A DNA stretch of 64,000 nucleotides from Owenia fusiformis (lineage: Eukaryota; Annelida; Polychaeta; Sabellida; Oweniidae): assembly GCA_903813345.2 (NCBI GenBank), contig CAIIXF020000005.1, positions 21,765,375 to 21,829,374 of the forward strand, written 5' to 3'. Numbering within the stretch: the stretch's first letter is position 1; each line of letters starts with the position of its first letter. Below are positions 36,523 through 48,533 of the stretch, in pieces. The notes below the pieces were generated by a model, which did not search any database, was not told the origin of the DNA, and was given only the letters and a program-made list of their open reading frames with translations. The translations under genes and the position numbers were made by a program.

Positions 36523-37691
36523 GTGCTGATGCCTTGGAGCAAAGCATGCTAGCTCAAGAAGAGATTTTCAAGATAGCCTCTTAACTTCAAAATGCCGCCA
36601 TTTTTGCAAAAAAATGTTATCTTTGATTTGGTTCAAATTTATATGCCGATGCCTGAAACATGGAAATTCTATTCGAGGAAGAATTTTCAAAATGGCCATT
36701 GAATTTTAAAATGGCCATCTCAAATACCAGCAGTGAACTGGTTTTGGTTCAAATTTTATATGCTGATGCCTAAGGACACAACTTCAAGAAAGTATTGTCA
36801 AGATGGCAGCTGCATTTCAAAATGGCCTCATTATCCCATCGAAAGAAGTTCGAGGGGGATATAGGAAAGCAGACAGTCTGTCCGTCCGTCCGTTTGGTAA
36901 CTCAAATACCAGTTGACAGATTTGATTCAAATTTTATGGGCTTATATGCCTTATGAGGGTAGAACCTCTCCTTGAGAAGGAATTTTCAATATGGCCACTT
37001 AATTCAAAATGGCCACCATTTTTCGTAAAAAATTTAATCTTTGATTACTCAAAATACTAGTTGACGGATTTGGTTTAAATTTTATATGCTGATACTAGTG
37101 ACAAAGGAGCTATGCTGAAGAAGAGATTTTCAAATGGCTGCTAAATATCAAAATGGTGGCCATTTTTCGTAAAAGAACGTAATCTTTGATAACTCAAATA
37201 CCAGTGAACGGATTTGGTTCAAACTTTATATGTTGTTGCCTAGGGACAAAGTAAATTTGTTCAAGAAAGAATTCTTAAGATGGGAGCTAAATTTTAAAAT
37301 TGCCACCATTTTTCATAAAAAAACTAAATCTTTGATAACTCAAATACTAGTTCACAGATTCGGTTCAAATTTTATATGCTGATGCCTAGGGACAAAGGAG
37401 CTATCCTGAAGAAGAAAATGGCTGCTAAATATCAAAATGGCAGCCATTTTCCATAAAAAACGTAATCTTTGATAACTCAAATACCAGTGAACGGATTTGG
37501 TTCAAACTTTATATGTTGATGCTTAGAGACAAAGTAGATTTGTTCAAAAAAGTATTCTCAAGATGGCAGCTAAATTTCAAAATGGCCACCATTCATAAAA
37601 AACTAAATCTTTGATTACTAAAATACTAGTTCACAGATTTGGTTAAAATTGTATATGCTGATGCCTAGAGACAAAGGAGCTATTCTGAAGA
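36523..37691 (+). mobile_element. H1 fragments: orphan body plus new 5' end
   Basis: 36523-36833 is H1 body without ends. At 36834 a new copy begins TCCCATCGAAAGAAGTTCG after A, with (GTCC)n and about five body units. It is cut at about 37692 by a GC-rich junction and the 162-bp array. Body units resume at 40430, so it may be one element split by later insertions. Confidence 0.72.
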
Positions 37692-37728
37692 AGGGCGGGC
37701 GGCTCGCGGCGGGCGGCTCACTTTTCAG

Positions 37729-38580
37729 CTTGTCTACAGGTTTCCAGCCAAACCATTTGAGGGATTCAACTGAAATTTTCAGGGATGTTTCTACATATCA
37801 ACGTCAAGAACTGATTAGTTTTTTGGCATTCTGGGTAAATCTTAAGGTGGCCATTTTGGATTTTCTGTCCTAAAATCTTCACTTTCAAGACTTGTCTACA
37901 GGTTTCCAGCCAAACCATTTGAGGGATTCATCTGAAATTTTCAGGGATGTTTCTACATATCAACGTCAAGAACTGATTGGTTTTTGGGCATTCTGGGTAA
38001 ATTTTAGGGTGGCCATTTTGGATTTTCCGTCCTAAAATCTCACTTTCAAGACTTGTCTACAGGTTTTCAGCCAAACCATTTGAGGGATTCATCTGAAATT
38101 TTCAGGGATGTTTCTACATATCAATGTCAAGAACTGATTAGTTTTTTGGCATTCTGGGTAAATTTTAGGGTGGCCATTTTGGATTTTCCGTCCTAAAATC
38201 TTTACTTTCACGACTTGTCTACAGGTTTCCAGCCAAACCTTTTGAGGGATTCATCTGAAATTTTCAGGGATGTTTCTACATATCAACATCAAGAACTGAT
38301 TAGTTTTTGGGCATTCTGGGTAAATTTTAAGGTGGCCATTTTGGATTTTCTGTCCTAAAATCTTCACATTCAAGACTTGTCTACAGATTTTCAGCCAAAC
38401 CATTTGAGGGATTCATCTGAAATTTTCAGGGATGTTTCTACATATCAACGTCAAGAACTGATTGGTTTTTGGGCATTCTGGGTAAATTTTAAGGTGGCCA
38501 TTTTGGATTTTCCGTCCTAAACTCTTCACTTTCAAGACTTGTCTACAGGTTTCCAGCCAAACCGTTCAAATTTTTACATA
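37729..38580 (+). repeat. 162-bp tandem array, five units plus part
   Basis: 'tgtctacagg' recurs at 37731, 37893, 38054, 38216, 38378 and 38540, an almost exact 162-bp period. Each unit has 'gccaaaccatttgagggatt', 'caacgtcaagaactgatt' and 'gtggccattttggattttc'. A short GC-rich leader (37692-37720, 'gggcgggcggctcgcggcg') precedes it. A diverged half unit follows to about 38650. The open frame over the first unit reflects the period (54 codons). Confidence 0.92.
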
Positions 38581-39047
38581 TGTTACACAGTGATAAGTTC
38601 TAGAGCTGATTAACTTTTCTGCAGCCATCTTGCTTTCTTGGTCAACAAGACCACAATGCTGTGTTTTAGGTACGATATTGTTCACGTCTGTGCCTTGTTG
38701 TTAGGTATCGTTGTAAACACATTGTAGTATTGACCCAGGGGTTTCAATAAATATTTTTTCAACAGGCCTTTTGGCAATTTCAACAGGCTGAATTTTTTTT
38801 CGACCATTCGCCACTCGCTTCGCTCGCCTTCTCCTTCATATTTGGAGGTGCTCGACTCAATATATTGAAAATAGGATATATATAGGGTGTCCCGATGTAA
38901 AATCATAAAATCAGTATTTTCCTGCCACTTAAATGCAAACTGTATATGAGCAATTGATCTATTTGACTTGTTAATTTCTTTATGTGTTTTTCAATGTTGC
39001 CCCTTGTTCCTCCTCACTCTGATGTAAATAATAACTCAGTATTCCTT
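38581..39047. other. Diverged repeat remnants between H1 copies
   Basis: Contains a decayed last array unit, a 'cgccactcgcttcgctcgcc' patch near 38810, a lone 'tagggtgtcccgatgta' end near 38885 that resembles the CAGGGTG transposon ends, and an inverted copy of the 2263-2490 repeat at about 38930-39030. No gene. Confidence 0.5.
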
Positions 39048-39791
39048 TCCCACCGAACGAAGTTCAAGAGGGATATAGGAAAGCCGTCCCCCAGTTCGTC
39101 CGTCTGTCCGTCCGTCCGTCTGTTTGTCAGGGCGATAACTCAAATACTGTTTCACGGATTTGATTCAAATTTGATAGGCTTATGCCTTATGGGTGTAGGA
39201 CCTCTGCTCGAGAAGGAATTTTCAATATGGCCACTGAATTCAAAATTTCCGCCATTTTTCGTAAAAAATGTAATCTTTAATAACTCAAATACTAGTTTGC
39301 GGATTTGGTTCAAATTTTATATGCTAATGCCTAGGGACACAGTAGATATGTTCGAGTAAAAATTTTCAAGATGGCGACTAGATTTCAAAATGGCGGCCAT
39401 TTTTCGTAAAAAAACGTAATCTCTGGTAATTCAAATACCAGTGAACGGATTTGGTTCAAATTTTATATGATGATGCCTAGGTACAAAGGAGCTTCGCTCA
39501 AGATGGGATTTTCAAGATGGCCACTGATTGTCAAAATGGCGGCCATTTTTCGTAAAACGTAATCTTTTATAACTCAAATACCAGTGAACAGATTTGGCTC
39601 ATTTTTTATACGATGATTCAAATTTTATATGCTGATGCCTAGAAACACAGTAGCTCTGTTCGAGAAAAAATTTTTAAGATGGCGGCTGATCTTCAGAATG
39701 GCTGCCATTTTTCTTTTCATTTTCGTAATCTTTGGTAACTCAACTGCCGTTCGGTGGGATTTGCTACTCCGTGGAGTTGCTGTTTTTCTAG
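39048..39791 (+). mobile_element. Helitron-like H1, short complete copy
   Basis: It starts TCCCACCGAACGAAGTTC and ends 'ttcggtgggatttgctactc', the GGAGT hairpin and TTTTTCTAG followed by T. It is 744 bp with about four body units. The base before the 5' TC is T rather than A. Both flanks carry the same dispersed repeat ('atgttgccc..tgttcctcctcact' on the left; the right copy has 'tgttgccctttgtgcttcct'). Confidence 0.82.
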
Positions 39792-40429
39792 TTAATTTCA
39801 ATGAAATATAAAGATCAACATTCAATAGTTTGATATGCATTTTTGACTTCTAATATTTTATTTGTTTTCAAATGTTGCCCTTTGTGCTTCCTCACTATGA
39901 TGTGAGATAATGCCAAGTGGATCAATTGTATTATAGTGTTTGTTTTATCCATTGAAAGTTGGCAGGACAGTGATAAAGGTTTTTTGCTACTGACCCATTA
40001 GTCTCAAAGCAATGATGTTTTTTGGTTTTGAGAGTAGGTCAATAAAAATGGTGGCCGGATTATTGTAAGATAATTATCTCAGTGTTTCTGTAAAACACTG
40101 CTGATTATCTGCCTATTATACTTAGATTTTGCCTTCACAAGGTAGGCCAATTTATATTCTTTCATTTGATATTTCAAACTGTCTCATGTGTCAGCAAAAT
40201 CTCTCATCATTTGGGCCGGCAATTTTTTTCTCAATTTTTGAACCAGCGTAACTGGGGTTTGAAGCGGCGAAAACGCCGGCCGCCAGCTGTTAATGAAACC
40301 CCAGTTGACCTAAAAAAAATTTTGCGTCCAAAAAACGGAAATATTTTCAATTTTTGCGTCCTCCAAATTATTTTTGAGTCCTTAACATGTACGGGACGCC
40401 GTTAATGCAAGCCCTGCTGATGCTTGGGG
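39792..40429. other. Dispersed repeat and GC-rich patch, no gene
   Basis: 39800-39930 is the right-hand copy of the 2263-2490 repeat family. A patch at 40240-40300 ('aactggggtttgaagcggcg', 'gccggccgccagc') is GC-rich and is flanked by 'aaccccagtt' in inverted orientation, perhaps a small TIR remnant. The 79-codon frame over it is not supported. Confidence 0.45.
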
Positions 40430-41725
40430 ACAAAGAAGCTATCCTGAAGAAGAGATTTTCAAAATGGCTGCTTGATATCAAAATGGCAGCCATTTTTGTA
40501 AAAAAAACATAATCTTTGATTATTCAAATACCTGGGAATGGATTTGGTCCGAATTTTATATGATGATGCCTAGGGACAAAGGAACTATCATGAAGAAGGG
40601 ATTTTCAAAATAGCTGCTAAATACCAAAATGGCAGCCATTTTTTTGTGAAAAGCGTAATCTTTGATAACTCAAATTCTAGTGAACGGATTTGGTTCTAAT
40701 TTATATATGATGATGCCTAGCGAAAAAGTAGATTTGTTCAATAAAGAATTTTCAAATTATGGCTGAATTTCAAAATGGCCATCATTTTTCATAAAAAAAC
40801 ATAGGGGACGGATTTGGTTCTGAATTTCAAAATGGCCGCCATTTTTCATAAAAAAACATAATCTCTGATAACTCAAATACTAGTTGACGGATTTGGTTCA
40901 AGTTTTATATGCTGATGCCTAGGGATAAAGGAGCTACGCTGAAGAACAGATTTTTAGAATGGCTGCTAAATACCAAAATGGCAGTCATTTTTCGTAAAAA
41001 AATGTAATCTTTGATAACTCAAATACCAGTGAAAAGATTTGGATCAAATCTTGTATGATGATGTCTAGAGAAACAGTACCTCTGTTTGACAAAGGATTTT
41101 CAAGATGTCAGCTGAATTTTAAAATGGCCACCATTTTTTGTAAAGAATGTAATCTTTGATAACTCAAATAGCAGTGAATGAATTTTGTTCAAATTTGATA
41201 TGCTGACGCCTAGGGACACAGTAGCTCTGTTCAAGAAAGATTTTCAAAATGGCGGCTGAATTTCAAAATGGCTGCTATTTTTCATAAAAAGGAATATGTT
41301 TTGTTCGGTGGCATTTGCTACTCCGTGGAGTTGCTGTTTTTCTAGTTTTTCACAAAAAAGTAAACTTTTGTAACTCAAATACCAGTGAATGGATTTGGTT
41401 CAAATTTTATATGCTGATATGCCTATGGATACAGTTGTTCTGGTTGAGAAAGAATTTTAAAGATGGCGGCTGAATTTCAATATGGTCACCATTTATCTGA
41501 AAAACATTATCAAGAAGAAATTTTTAAGAATGGCAGCTGAGTTTCAAAAAAATGTAATTTAAAAATGTAAATTTAAATCATAATTTTAGATTATCAGTTG
41601 ATGGATTTGGTCCAAATTTTATATGCATGCACAGTTCAAGGAAAAATTTTCAAGATGGCCACTAATTATCAAAATATGTTTTGATCTGTAGGATTTGCTA
41701 TTTCTTTGAGTTGCTGTTTTTCTAG
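40430..41725 (+). mobile_element. H1 body with two successive 3' ends
   Basis: Body units run from 40430 to a complete 3' end ('gttcggtggcatttgctact' + GGAGT + CTAG at 41342-41345). Another 380 bp of body units follow and a second 3' end with a decayed hairpin ('gatctgtaggatttgctatt', CTAG at 41722-41725). Repeated 3' termini in one block fit read-through and re-termination or adjacent insertion. No coding sequence. The last CTAG lies 18 bp before the exon at 41744. Confidence 0.75.
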
Positions 41726-41743
41726 TTACTGACATTTTTCCAG

Positions 41744-41835
41744 AGATTGCCAATTTAGAGGCAGGAGAGGAAGACGAAGCAACGCCTGAAGATGAGACAG
41801 ATGGGAGAAACCAATCAAGGGTGTCATTTACAGAA
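41744..41835 (+). CDS. Host gene internal exon (unknown gene)
   Basis: A pyrimidine-rich acceptor 'gacatttttccag' precedes it and the donor GTAAGG follows. The open frame reads, after two phase bases, IANLEAGEEDEATPEDETDG then RNQSRVSFTE, and ends exactly on a codon. It is very acidic at first, typical of a disordered segment. RVSF matches the RVxF docking consensus for protein phosphatase 1, but such short matches are common. The next exon at 63423 continues in phase 0. I do not recognise the protein. The alternative acceptor at the Helitron CTAG (41725) would add six in-frame codons (TDIFPE...). Confidence 0.6.
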
Positions 41836-42714
41836 GTAAGGACAGTTTCCATTATGAGGGAGGTTAAGTTACATGTTTTACAAAGAAATTTCATCCTATT
41901 ATTTCCACATTGTTACAATTGCATTTTTTATAGCTGATATTGAGAAATCAGAGGTTGAAGATTTGGGACTTCATAACTTTTGGGTAGTAGTAGTAGTAGT
42001 ATGAGTAATCATGTGTATGCCTTGCAGAGCAAAAATCACTGATGAACAATAAATAAAACACATTTTTTATGGTTTCTTATTTTTGAGGTATCAAAATAAC
42101 CCTGAAATATGAATTTTTATTCACTTCTATTTTGTTATTATCTCATATTAGTCTGTAGGCAGGTCTGGGGAAAGGCTTCATAAAATTGCTGATTATGGCA
42201 TTTGAGAGTAGAGTTTAGCCACCTATGTCACAATGTTGGCATACTCAAAGGCTGTAACTTGTAGCTGTTGAGAGTCTTGTAGGGGGTTTGGGGCCGAGAT
42301 ATCAGTGGTTTCAGTAACTTTCTGCACAAAAGGCAGATGAAAAAAACAAGAGGCGCCATTCAAAACAACCAATTTTACACTCCTGGAAATGCAAATTCTT
42401 GGCCATGAACAGAAAGTTGACAAATGAACAAGGGCATGGACAGGCTTTGCCAAAAATAATATAACATTCTGATGTGCATTATATTTAAAATACAATGTAT
42501 CTGAAATACAATATTTTTGTACAGTCAATCAAAGTTTTGAACTTTAAATCCTATTAAGAAGTGATTTAAAAGATGTCCAGGATTTTACTTTTTGCAGGTT
42601 TGTCAAAGTCATTTCCCGTGTGATATTGGGTCAATTGGATTAACCACAAGACATGGGCTACACAAATGACACCTTGAACTGTGGAATGACTATGGCAACT
42701 TATATACAGGGTGG
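41836..42714 (+). other. Start of the 21.6 kb intron, unique part
   Basis: Sequence after the donor GTAAGG. It contains a short (GTA)n run at about 41987 and no recognisable element until the TA-TSD element at 42717. The minus-strand 101-codon frame at 42223-42528 has no motif. Confidence 0.5.
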
Positions 42715-42756
42715 GCCAAAAAAAATCACCCTCCTAGCCGATATTCCTGATAAAAA

Positions 42757-43451
42757 TCCGTCCGTCAACATTGGCCGCACAAATTAAAACTGCTATTCGG
42801 ATTGAGTCGTAACCACATTCATTTTATGCATATCAATAATGCCTATTTGACCTATCATTGCCATTTCCCAAGTTTGCCCCGAGTTTTTGGCTCACACAGT
42901 GAGCCTATGGGATCGACCAGGCGTCCGTCCGTCCGTTGGTCCGTCCGTCCGTCAACATTGGCAGCACAAATTAAAACTGCTATTCGGATTGAGTCGTAAC
43001 CACATTCATTTTATGCATATCCATAATGCCTATTTGACCTATCATCGCCATTTCCCAAGTTTGCCCGGTTTCCGAGAAATTGCTGATTTTGACATCAAAA
43101 AGTCAAATTTTCTTTAAATATCAGACTCTTTGTGACACTTTCAAATGAGTGGTAGTAGTTGCTGTATGTGCAACATATGTCCTCTGAAGATTTCAAAGCT
43201 CTGAGAATTACAGTTTTTGCTGTTTACTCTATAAAATTTGAAAAAAAAACAGGACTTCATCATTTTCAGGGAACTTACTCATGTATAAAGTCAATGGCAG
43301 GTTTTGTGATTGACAAGTTTCTCAAAGTTTGTCCCAATACTTGATCGTTTCTTGCAATGAATTACATCATTACTAGATTTAAGCATTCCCTACAAATTGC
43401 TCATGTCAACATAAAATTTTTACCTTTTTTGAGATATTTGACATCAATAGA
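42757..43451 (+). mobile_element. Helitron-like H2: one fragment and one 5' copy
   Basis: 42757-42888 is H2 interior beginning 'tccgtccgtcaacattggcc'. At 42889 a new copy begins GGCTCACACAGTGAGCC and repeats the same interior ('aaattaaaactgctattcgg') before it is cut by the TIR element at 43452. The two overlapping copies suggest one H2 inserted into another. The open frames over (GTCC)n are artefacts. Confidence 0.78.
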
Positions 43452-44194
43452 CCCCCCCACCCATCCTCTGATCGGATTATTCGCTTAAGACACAGAAGCC
43501 ATTGGTTGATGGCATAATTGATGGATGTATGCGGAAGTACCATTCTAACTGCTAGTTGTTCTTTCTTTTAGTTCCTCTACATCTCTGATAGGCTGGGTAT
43601 CTTTAAATACCAACTGTTCTAGATGCCCCCAGGTATGGTAATCAACATTATTGGCATCTCGACTGCCAGTAAGCCATTTGTCCGGGCTAGAGATGGTGTC
43701 ATTTCGAATCTCCAAAAACAAAGGGTAGCATTGGACCTGTGTGATGAAGCACTTTCCTATTAGAAAATGAATGTTTATTATATCCTTGAGGAGTCCTTTT
43801 TTAACATCTCATGTCATTAACATTCAGAGTATATTTTTGCTCCTGGTTCAAGAAAAACAGGGTCTGTATGGTCTTTCCTTTTTGGGAAACAACAAGTGGA
43901 CACCACTACCCTTTCAGAAAAATGTCATCTCGATTTGAGTAACCTTTTATTGCAAATGTCCCTATTCTTGCTTACTGATATATAGAGTCTATCCTGTTGA
44001 TTACATGTATAGTACTTGGGGCATTTAGTCTGGCATTAGGTCTTTGAAGATCACTAGCCTATCAGGGATGTAGACAAACTGAAAGAATGAATAATTAGGA
44101 GTTTGATGGTTCTTCCGCAGAGATCCATCAATTATACCAATTAAACCAATGGTTTAGCAAATAATCCGATCAGAAGGTGAGTCCAGGGGTGGGG
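43452..44194. mobile_element. TIR element, about 100-bp imperfect arms
   Basis: The left end CCCCCCCACCCATCCTCTGA and right end (inverted) CCCCACCCCTGGACTCACCT are followed by shared 'tctgatcggattatt', 'ccattggtt', 'ataattgatggat' and 'tgcggaag.accat'. The target duplication is not clear. Interior non-coding. It is nested in H2, which is nested in the CAGGGTGGGC element. Confidence 0.65.
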
Positions 44195-45727
44195 CCATTG
44201 AGCCATATTTGGACAGACTGAAGGAGAAATGAATTTGTTTTATAAGCATACGCATGTTTATTGGGCATGCATGGTTCAAAAACTGAATGAAAACAATATA
44301 TAATATCCGATTATGAAAGACTCATGGCAATGTTGCAATTTTTAACTGAACAGTAAAATTTGGTAGAAATAGGCTATTGTTCGCAAAATCGATGAGAATT
44401 GAAAAGATGTTTTTTGACCCCCATGTCACATAAATGGTTATATCTCAAGCCACGGGGGTTGTTGAAAATTGTTCTATTATATATCATTTTTTGTAGCAAT
44501 TTTTTTATCTTTAAAATGATATACCCTCTGTATCAAAAGTCTTTTCCTATTGAGTAAACCCTTAAATAACTTTTGTATAAGGCAAGTAAACTCAATGAAA
44601 CTTTCCACGCATAATTTGAAGCATATAATACACCCTCTGTGAAAATTTGGAGACAATTGATTGATTTTTACTCAAAATATCACATATAGAACATAGCATA
44701 TACCAAAAACACCAATATGACTTTTTCCAAGTTTGTGACGTCAAACTTACCTAAGATTGCCAAACTGACCAAAATCAGGTTGCTCTGTAAAAGTATGCAG
44801 ACAAAAGTCTTTATATATAAAATGCTAATTATGAGCAGAATGTGTTATTAAATATACAAAAAATGTACTCTGAATTCCCTCATACATTTTACTAACAGCC
44901 CTGGACCATGTTGTACTCCACTTAACCCTTTCCTGACCAAAATTATTTGAGGAATTCAGAAATATGTTGTCACAATAAGCACTGCTATCCTTAATATATC
45001 AATGTTCGGTGCATTAGGATTCAGAATTATTGCAATAAAATGGAAATATGATAGATTCTTTTGAATTAAATACCAAAAGTACATCAAGAATATTTAGAAG
45101 ATAAACCCCTGAGAAAATCATATTGACACATTAGTCACAAAATTACACTTATTGATGTCATTGGGCAGGAAAGGGGTAAATATTAAGGAAATATGGCATA
45201 ACAATGAACAGTTAGGCAATACTGTTCTAAGACCCAATTGTAAGGACTTTTGCATTGTTATTATACAGCTTTCAGTGACACCTTTATTTTATGAAATATA
45301 CAACTCTCATGAACAGGATCATTTGTAAAGTCTATAACATATTCTGATTGCTCTACCTTTGTCCACTTAGTTTTGCAGAGCAGTCTGACTTTGGTCAGTT
45401 TGGCAATCTTAGGTAAGTTTGACGTCACAAACTTGGAAAAAGTCACATCGGTGTTTTTGGTATATGCTATGTTCTGTATGTAATATTTTGGGTAAAGATT
45501 AATCAATCGTCTTCAAAATTCCGGATAATGTGTATCATATGCCTCAAACTTTGTGTGGAAAGTTTCATTAAGTTTACTGGTCATTTACTAATTTAAAAGT
45601 TCTTTGAAGTTTTCCTTAATAGGAAAAGACTTTTGATACAGAGGGTATCATTCTTGGTGTACATGTTAAAAAATAAATATTTATCAGAAATAATGGCTAG
45701 GGGGGGGGGGGGGTTGCCCACCCTGTA

Positions 45728-46297
45728 GAATGTCATTTACCTTCTATGAGATAACTTACCCTTACAATAGGTTGCAGTTTACAAATTTAAATGCACCTGC
45801 TGAATTGAACACTTTTAATATAGAATGCATCCTGTGTATATCTCGTATATAATTTACATTGAAAGTTCAAGGTATCTGCTGACTTAACAGTCTCCATGAA
45901 GATTTTGAAAACATGTTTTTTCATATATTTACTATTTGTTTGTCATGACTTAAAAATCAATTTAAGAGATTTTTGAAAAAAAATATTTTTGAAATGAAAG
46001 TTGTCAGCTTTTCAATTAAAGTTGAAATTTTCAATCATCAAACATTTCACTATACAGTGAAAGAAAATATTATCTTTTTAAAATATAAAGATTGAACAAA
46101 GGACACACTATTTCAACAATAAAATGTCATATCTGATGTGCCATTTCAATGTTTTAGCATATCGAAAATATTTTGCAACCTAAGTGACCTCATCATGACA
46201 TCATTAGGTGGCAACATTTCTCCATGTCTATCCCTTTCTGTGCTTAACTAAAGAATAAACCAATGTTGACTGTCTAACCAGGTTAAGGGGATCAATA
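45728..46297. other. Intronic, no element recognised
   Basis: AT-rich sequence between two TA-TSD elements. No gene or clear repeat is seen. Confidence 0.45.
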
Positions 46298-48531
46298 CAG
46301 GGTTATCAAAAAAAACGCAACAAGTAGTTATCTCGTAAAATCACAAAACTAGTGATGACTACATCAATTTCATTTAAAGGGGAGCACCACCATGGTCACA
46401 TGATCAGTCGTGTGGAGGTAAGCTCCCAGTTGAAATAAAAGCACTGTCCTCCTTTGGTTTATGTGAAAAGTAGCTAATAACCTCATGTATTGGTCAGTTT
46501 GTGTGTCACAAGACTAATCCACACCATATGCTTCATTCAACATATTTTATGCTATTAAGCTGCATATATAAACAGTACTTTGCAGTAAATGTACTACTGG
46601 ATGAACTAAGGTCATACAATATACTTACCCCTTGCAAATTGTAATTTATTGAATTCACAGTAAACCCATCAATTTTTAAGAAAACAAAAAATATTGTTCT
46701 CATGGATCTATTATTTATGTTAAACTAACTATGAAAATATAAATATGAAATAATATGTTAGCTTGAAGTCATATATAAGATGAAAATATATGTTCATGCA
46801 TTTGCATTTTTCCAAAGGGAATATTCCCATGTAAGTAAATACAGGTGCAATATTTAATTTATATGTATATCTATGTCATCTGTCTATACATGCGCGTATA
46901 GTGATACATGTGAACAAGATGGTTCTGGAAAGAAATGAGCGTGGCAGATTTGCTAAAAAGCCACATACACCACTTAACAAGACCAATTTGAAAGTAATTA
47001 TTCTCAAGGGTCCACTTCAAGTGATAGCTACTTTGCTACAGGGTGGCCTATCATTCTGAGACAAATGTATTATCCAACGATTGTGATTTTCAAAGCTAAA
47101 ATATGATATCTTCATAATGTATCTTGAGCAGATGGAAATACATTCCCATGAGATATTGTATATATAGTCAAAGGTCATAACTATTTATTGAGTGTAATGA
47201 AACATATCCTTCGCTAACTGCTTTTGTTTGAGATAATTTTATGTGTGTCATTGATCCTAATCCACCCTGTAGTCTGGTGTTTGTAGAGCATTGCACCTCG
47301 TACAACTTATTCTCACAAATATCAAACCTCATTTACTAATTAATTTTTTGTGTGAGTCCAAGCATTGCTTTTTTATGTTTATTGTATAGCTATATTTAGC
47401 CTTGATATCCATGATTTTTTAAAACAAAATCTCACCGTTAGATTTCAAGCTATTCATGTTTACTCATTTTTCTAATTGGAAAACAATGCAAATCTCATTG
47501 AAATTCTAAGATGGTGAAAAATCATTAAAAAATACACAGATTCAGAATCCGGCAAGCATTTTCCCTTATTCCTCTCCGTTAAGAAGTTTTGTAAGGTGGT
47601 GGGTCTCTTTAATGTACCATAAAGCCATGTCTCTCCTCTTTGCAATGATATGTCATTCATTCACATGTGGTTATGGTTGGGTGAGAAATCCTTCCATTTG
47701 CACAGTTGGTCAAAATCAGCTCTGCGCCAAGTTTTAGATATTGAAAAATTCAGTGCAAGGGCTAAGTGCCAATGGAAGTTCCCCTGACTTGAATTGTTGT
47801 GACTTTTTCTTTTGGAGCTATCTCAGGAGCATCTGTGCTCACAATTCCTCCACCAGATATTGCGAAACCTCGAGAAAGATTTGCCCATGAGCTGCTTTTC
47901 TTTGCTTTAACCCACACATGATTCAGGGCTGAACCATGCATGACGTGGACAGATGAGCGCATCTTCATGTGCAAGGAAGTGGTGGCAATTTGGAGGGGTA
48001 TAGGATGTATTCTTGCAAGAGTATGAGTATGAACACTTTCCTTACTATGGCATACCTGTCACACCTTCTTCCAGTAGCCCCTGTGCCCCTTGTACTGACT
48101 TTTGCAATGTTTTAAACTTGGGTCTGAGCTGAATTTTGCCCCACTTTGCAAAATTAATGATTATTCGGCCAGAGATGACTCCCTGTGAATGAATGATATT
48201 CCATTGCAAAGAGGAGTAATTTGGCTTTTGGTACATTGAATTAAAAGGATGCAGTCAGCATTGGTTTTATGTTTTCGTCCAATATTGCATCTGGCTCCGT
48301 ACACTGACTTTTGCGATGTTTATAACTTGGTCCCAAGCTAATTTTGGCCCACTTTGCAAATGGAATGATTACTCACCCAACCATGACCAAATACTGTATC
48401 AATAAATGATATATCATTGTAAAGAGGAGACACATGGCTTTATGGTGCATTGAATAAAATCAATGCTGTTATCACTGGTTTTGTGCTTTTCCAAGATAAC
48501 AATCTGTTGCGTTTTTTTTTGATACGCACTG
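46298..48531. mobile_element. TA-TSD element with TATCAAAAAAAACGCAACA ends
   Basis: The left end CAGGGTTATCAAAAAAAACG after TA and the right end CAGTGCGTATCAAAAAAAA (inverted) before TA (48532-48533) match for about 70 bp ('aaaatcacaaaactagtgat'). Further in, a block with 'ccataaagccatgt.tctcct', 'tttgcaaagtgggc' and 'cattgcaaaagtcagta' occurs once in + orientation (about 47610-47760) and twice inverted (about 48060-48240 and 48290-48461). A MITE sits at 47039-47269. I see no transposase; short frames here are unsupported. Confidence 0.75.
47039..47269. mobile_element. 231-bp MITE, CAGGGTGG ends, TA duplication
   Basis: TA at 47037-47038, then CAGGGTGGCCTATCATTCTG. The right end reads TTGATCCTAATCCACCCTG, then TA at 47270-47271. 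Similarity between the arms is short. It is nested inside 46298-48531. Tc1/mariner-type by its ends. Confidence 0.75.
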
Positions 48532-48533
48532 TA

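Larger units (their letters stand above)
42717..45725. mobile_element. TA-TSD foldback element, CAGGGTGGGC ends, interrupted
   Basis: CAGGGTGGGC after TA (42715-42716) is mirrored by GCCCACCCTG before TA (45726-45727). Long inverted arms follow: 'gataccctctgtatcaaaag', 'gaaactttccac' and 'gtgacgtcaaacttacctaa' at about 44520-44790, mirrored at 45370-45660. The left arm is interrupted at about 42755 by H2-type DNA and further insertions up to about 44200-44480. No transposase. The ends and the TA duplication suggest a Tc1/mariner-type non-autonomous element. Confidence 0.75.

Noticed and set aside
38620-38670. Possible exon between 'ttttctgcag' and 'gtacga'
   Set aside because: It aligns with a decayed last unit of the 162-bp array, so the splice-like signals are coincidental.
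46925-47060. Short frame MVLERNERGRFAKKPHTPLN inside the TA-TSD element
   Set aside because: Runs into a MITE after about 40 codons and matches no transposase motif I know.
47762-48236. Two minus-strand frames of 60-70 codons inside 46298-48531
   Set aside because: They overlap an internally duplicated and inverted block of a non-coding element. No conserved motif.
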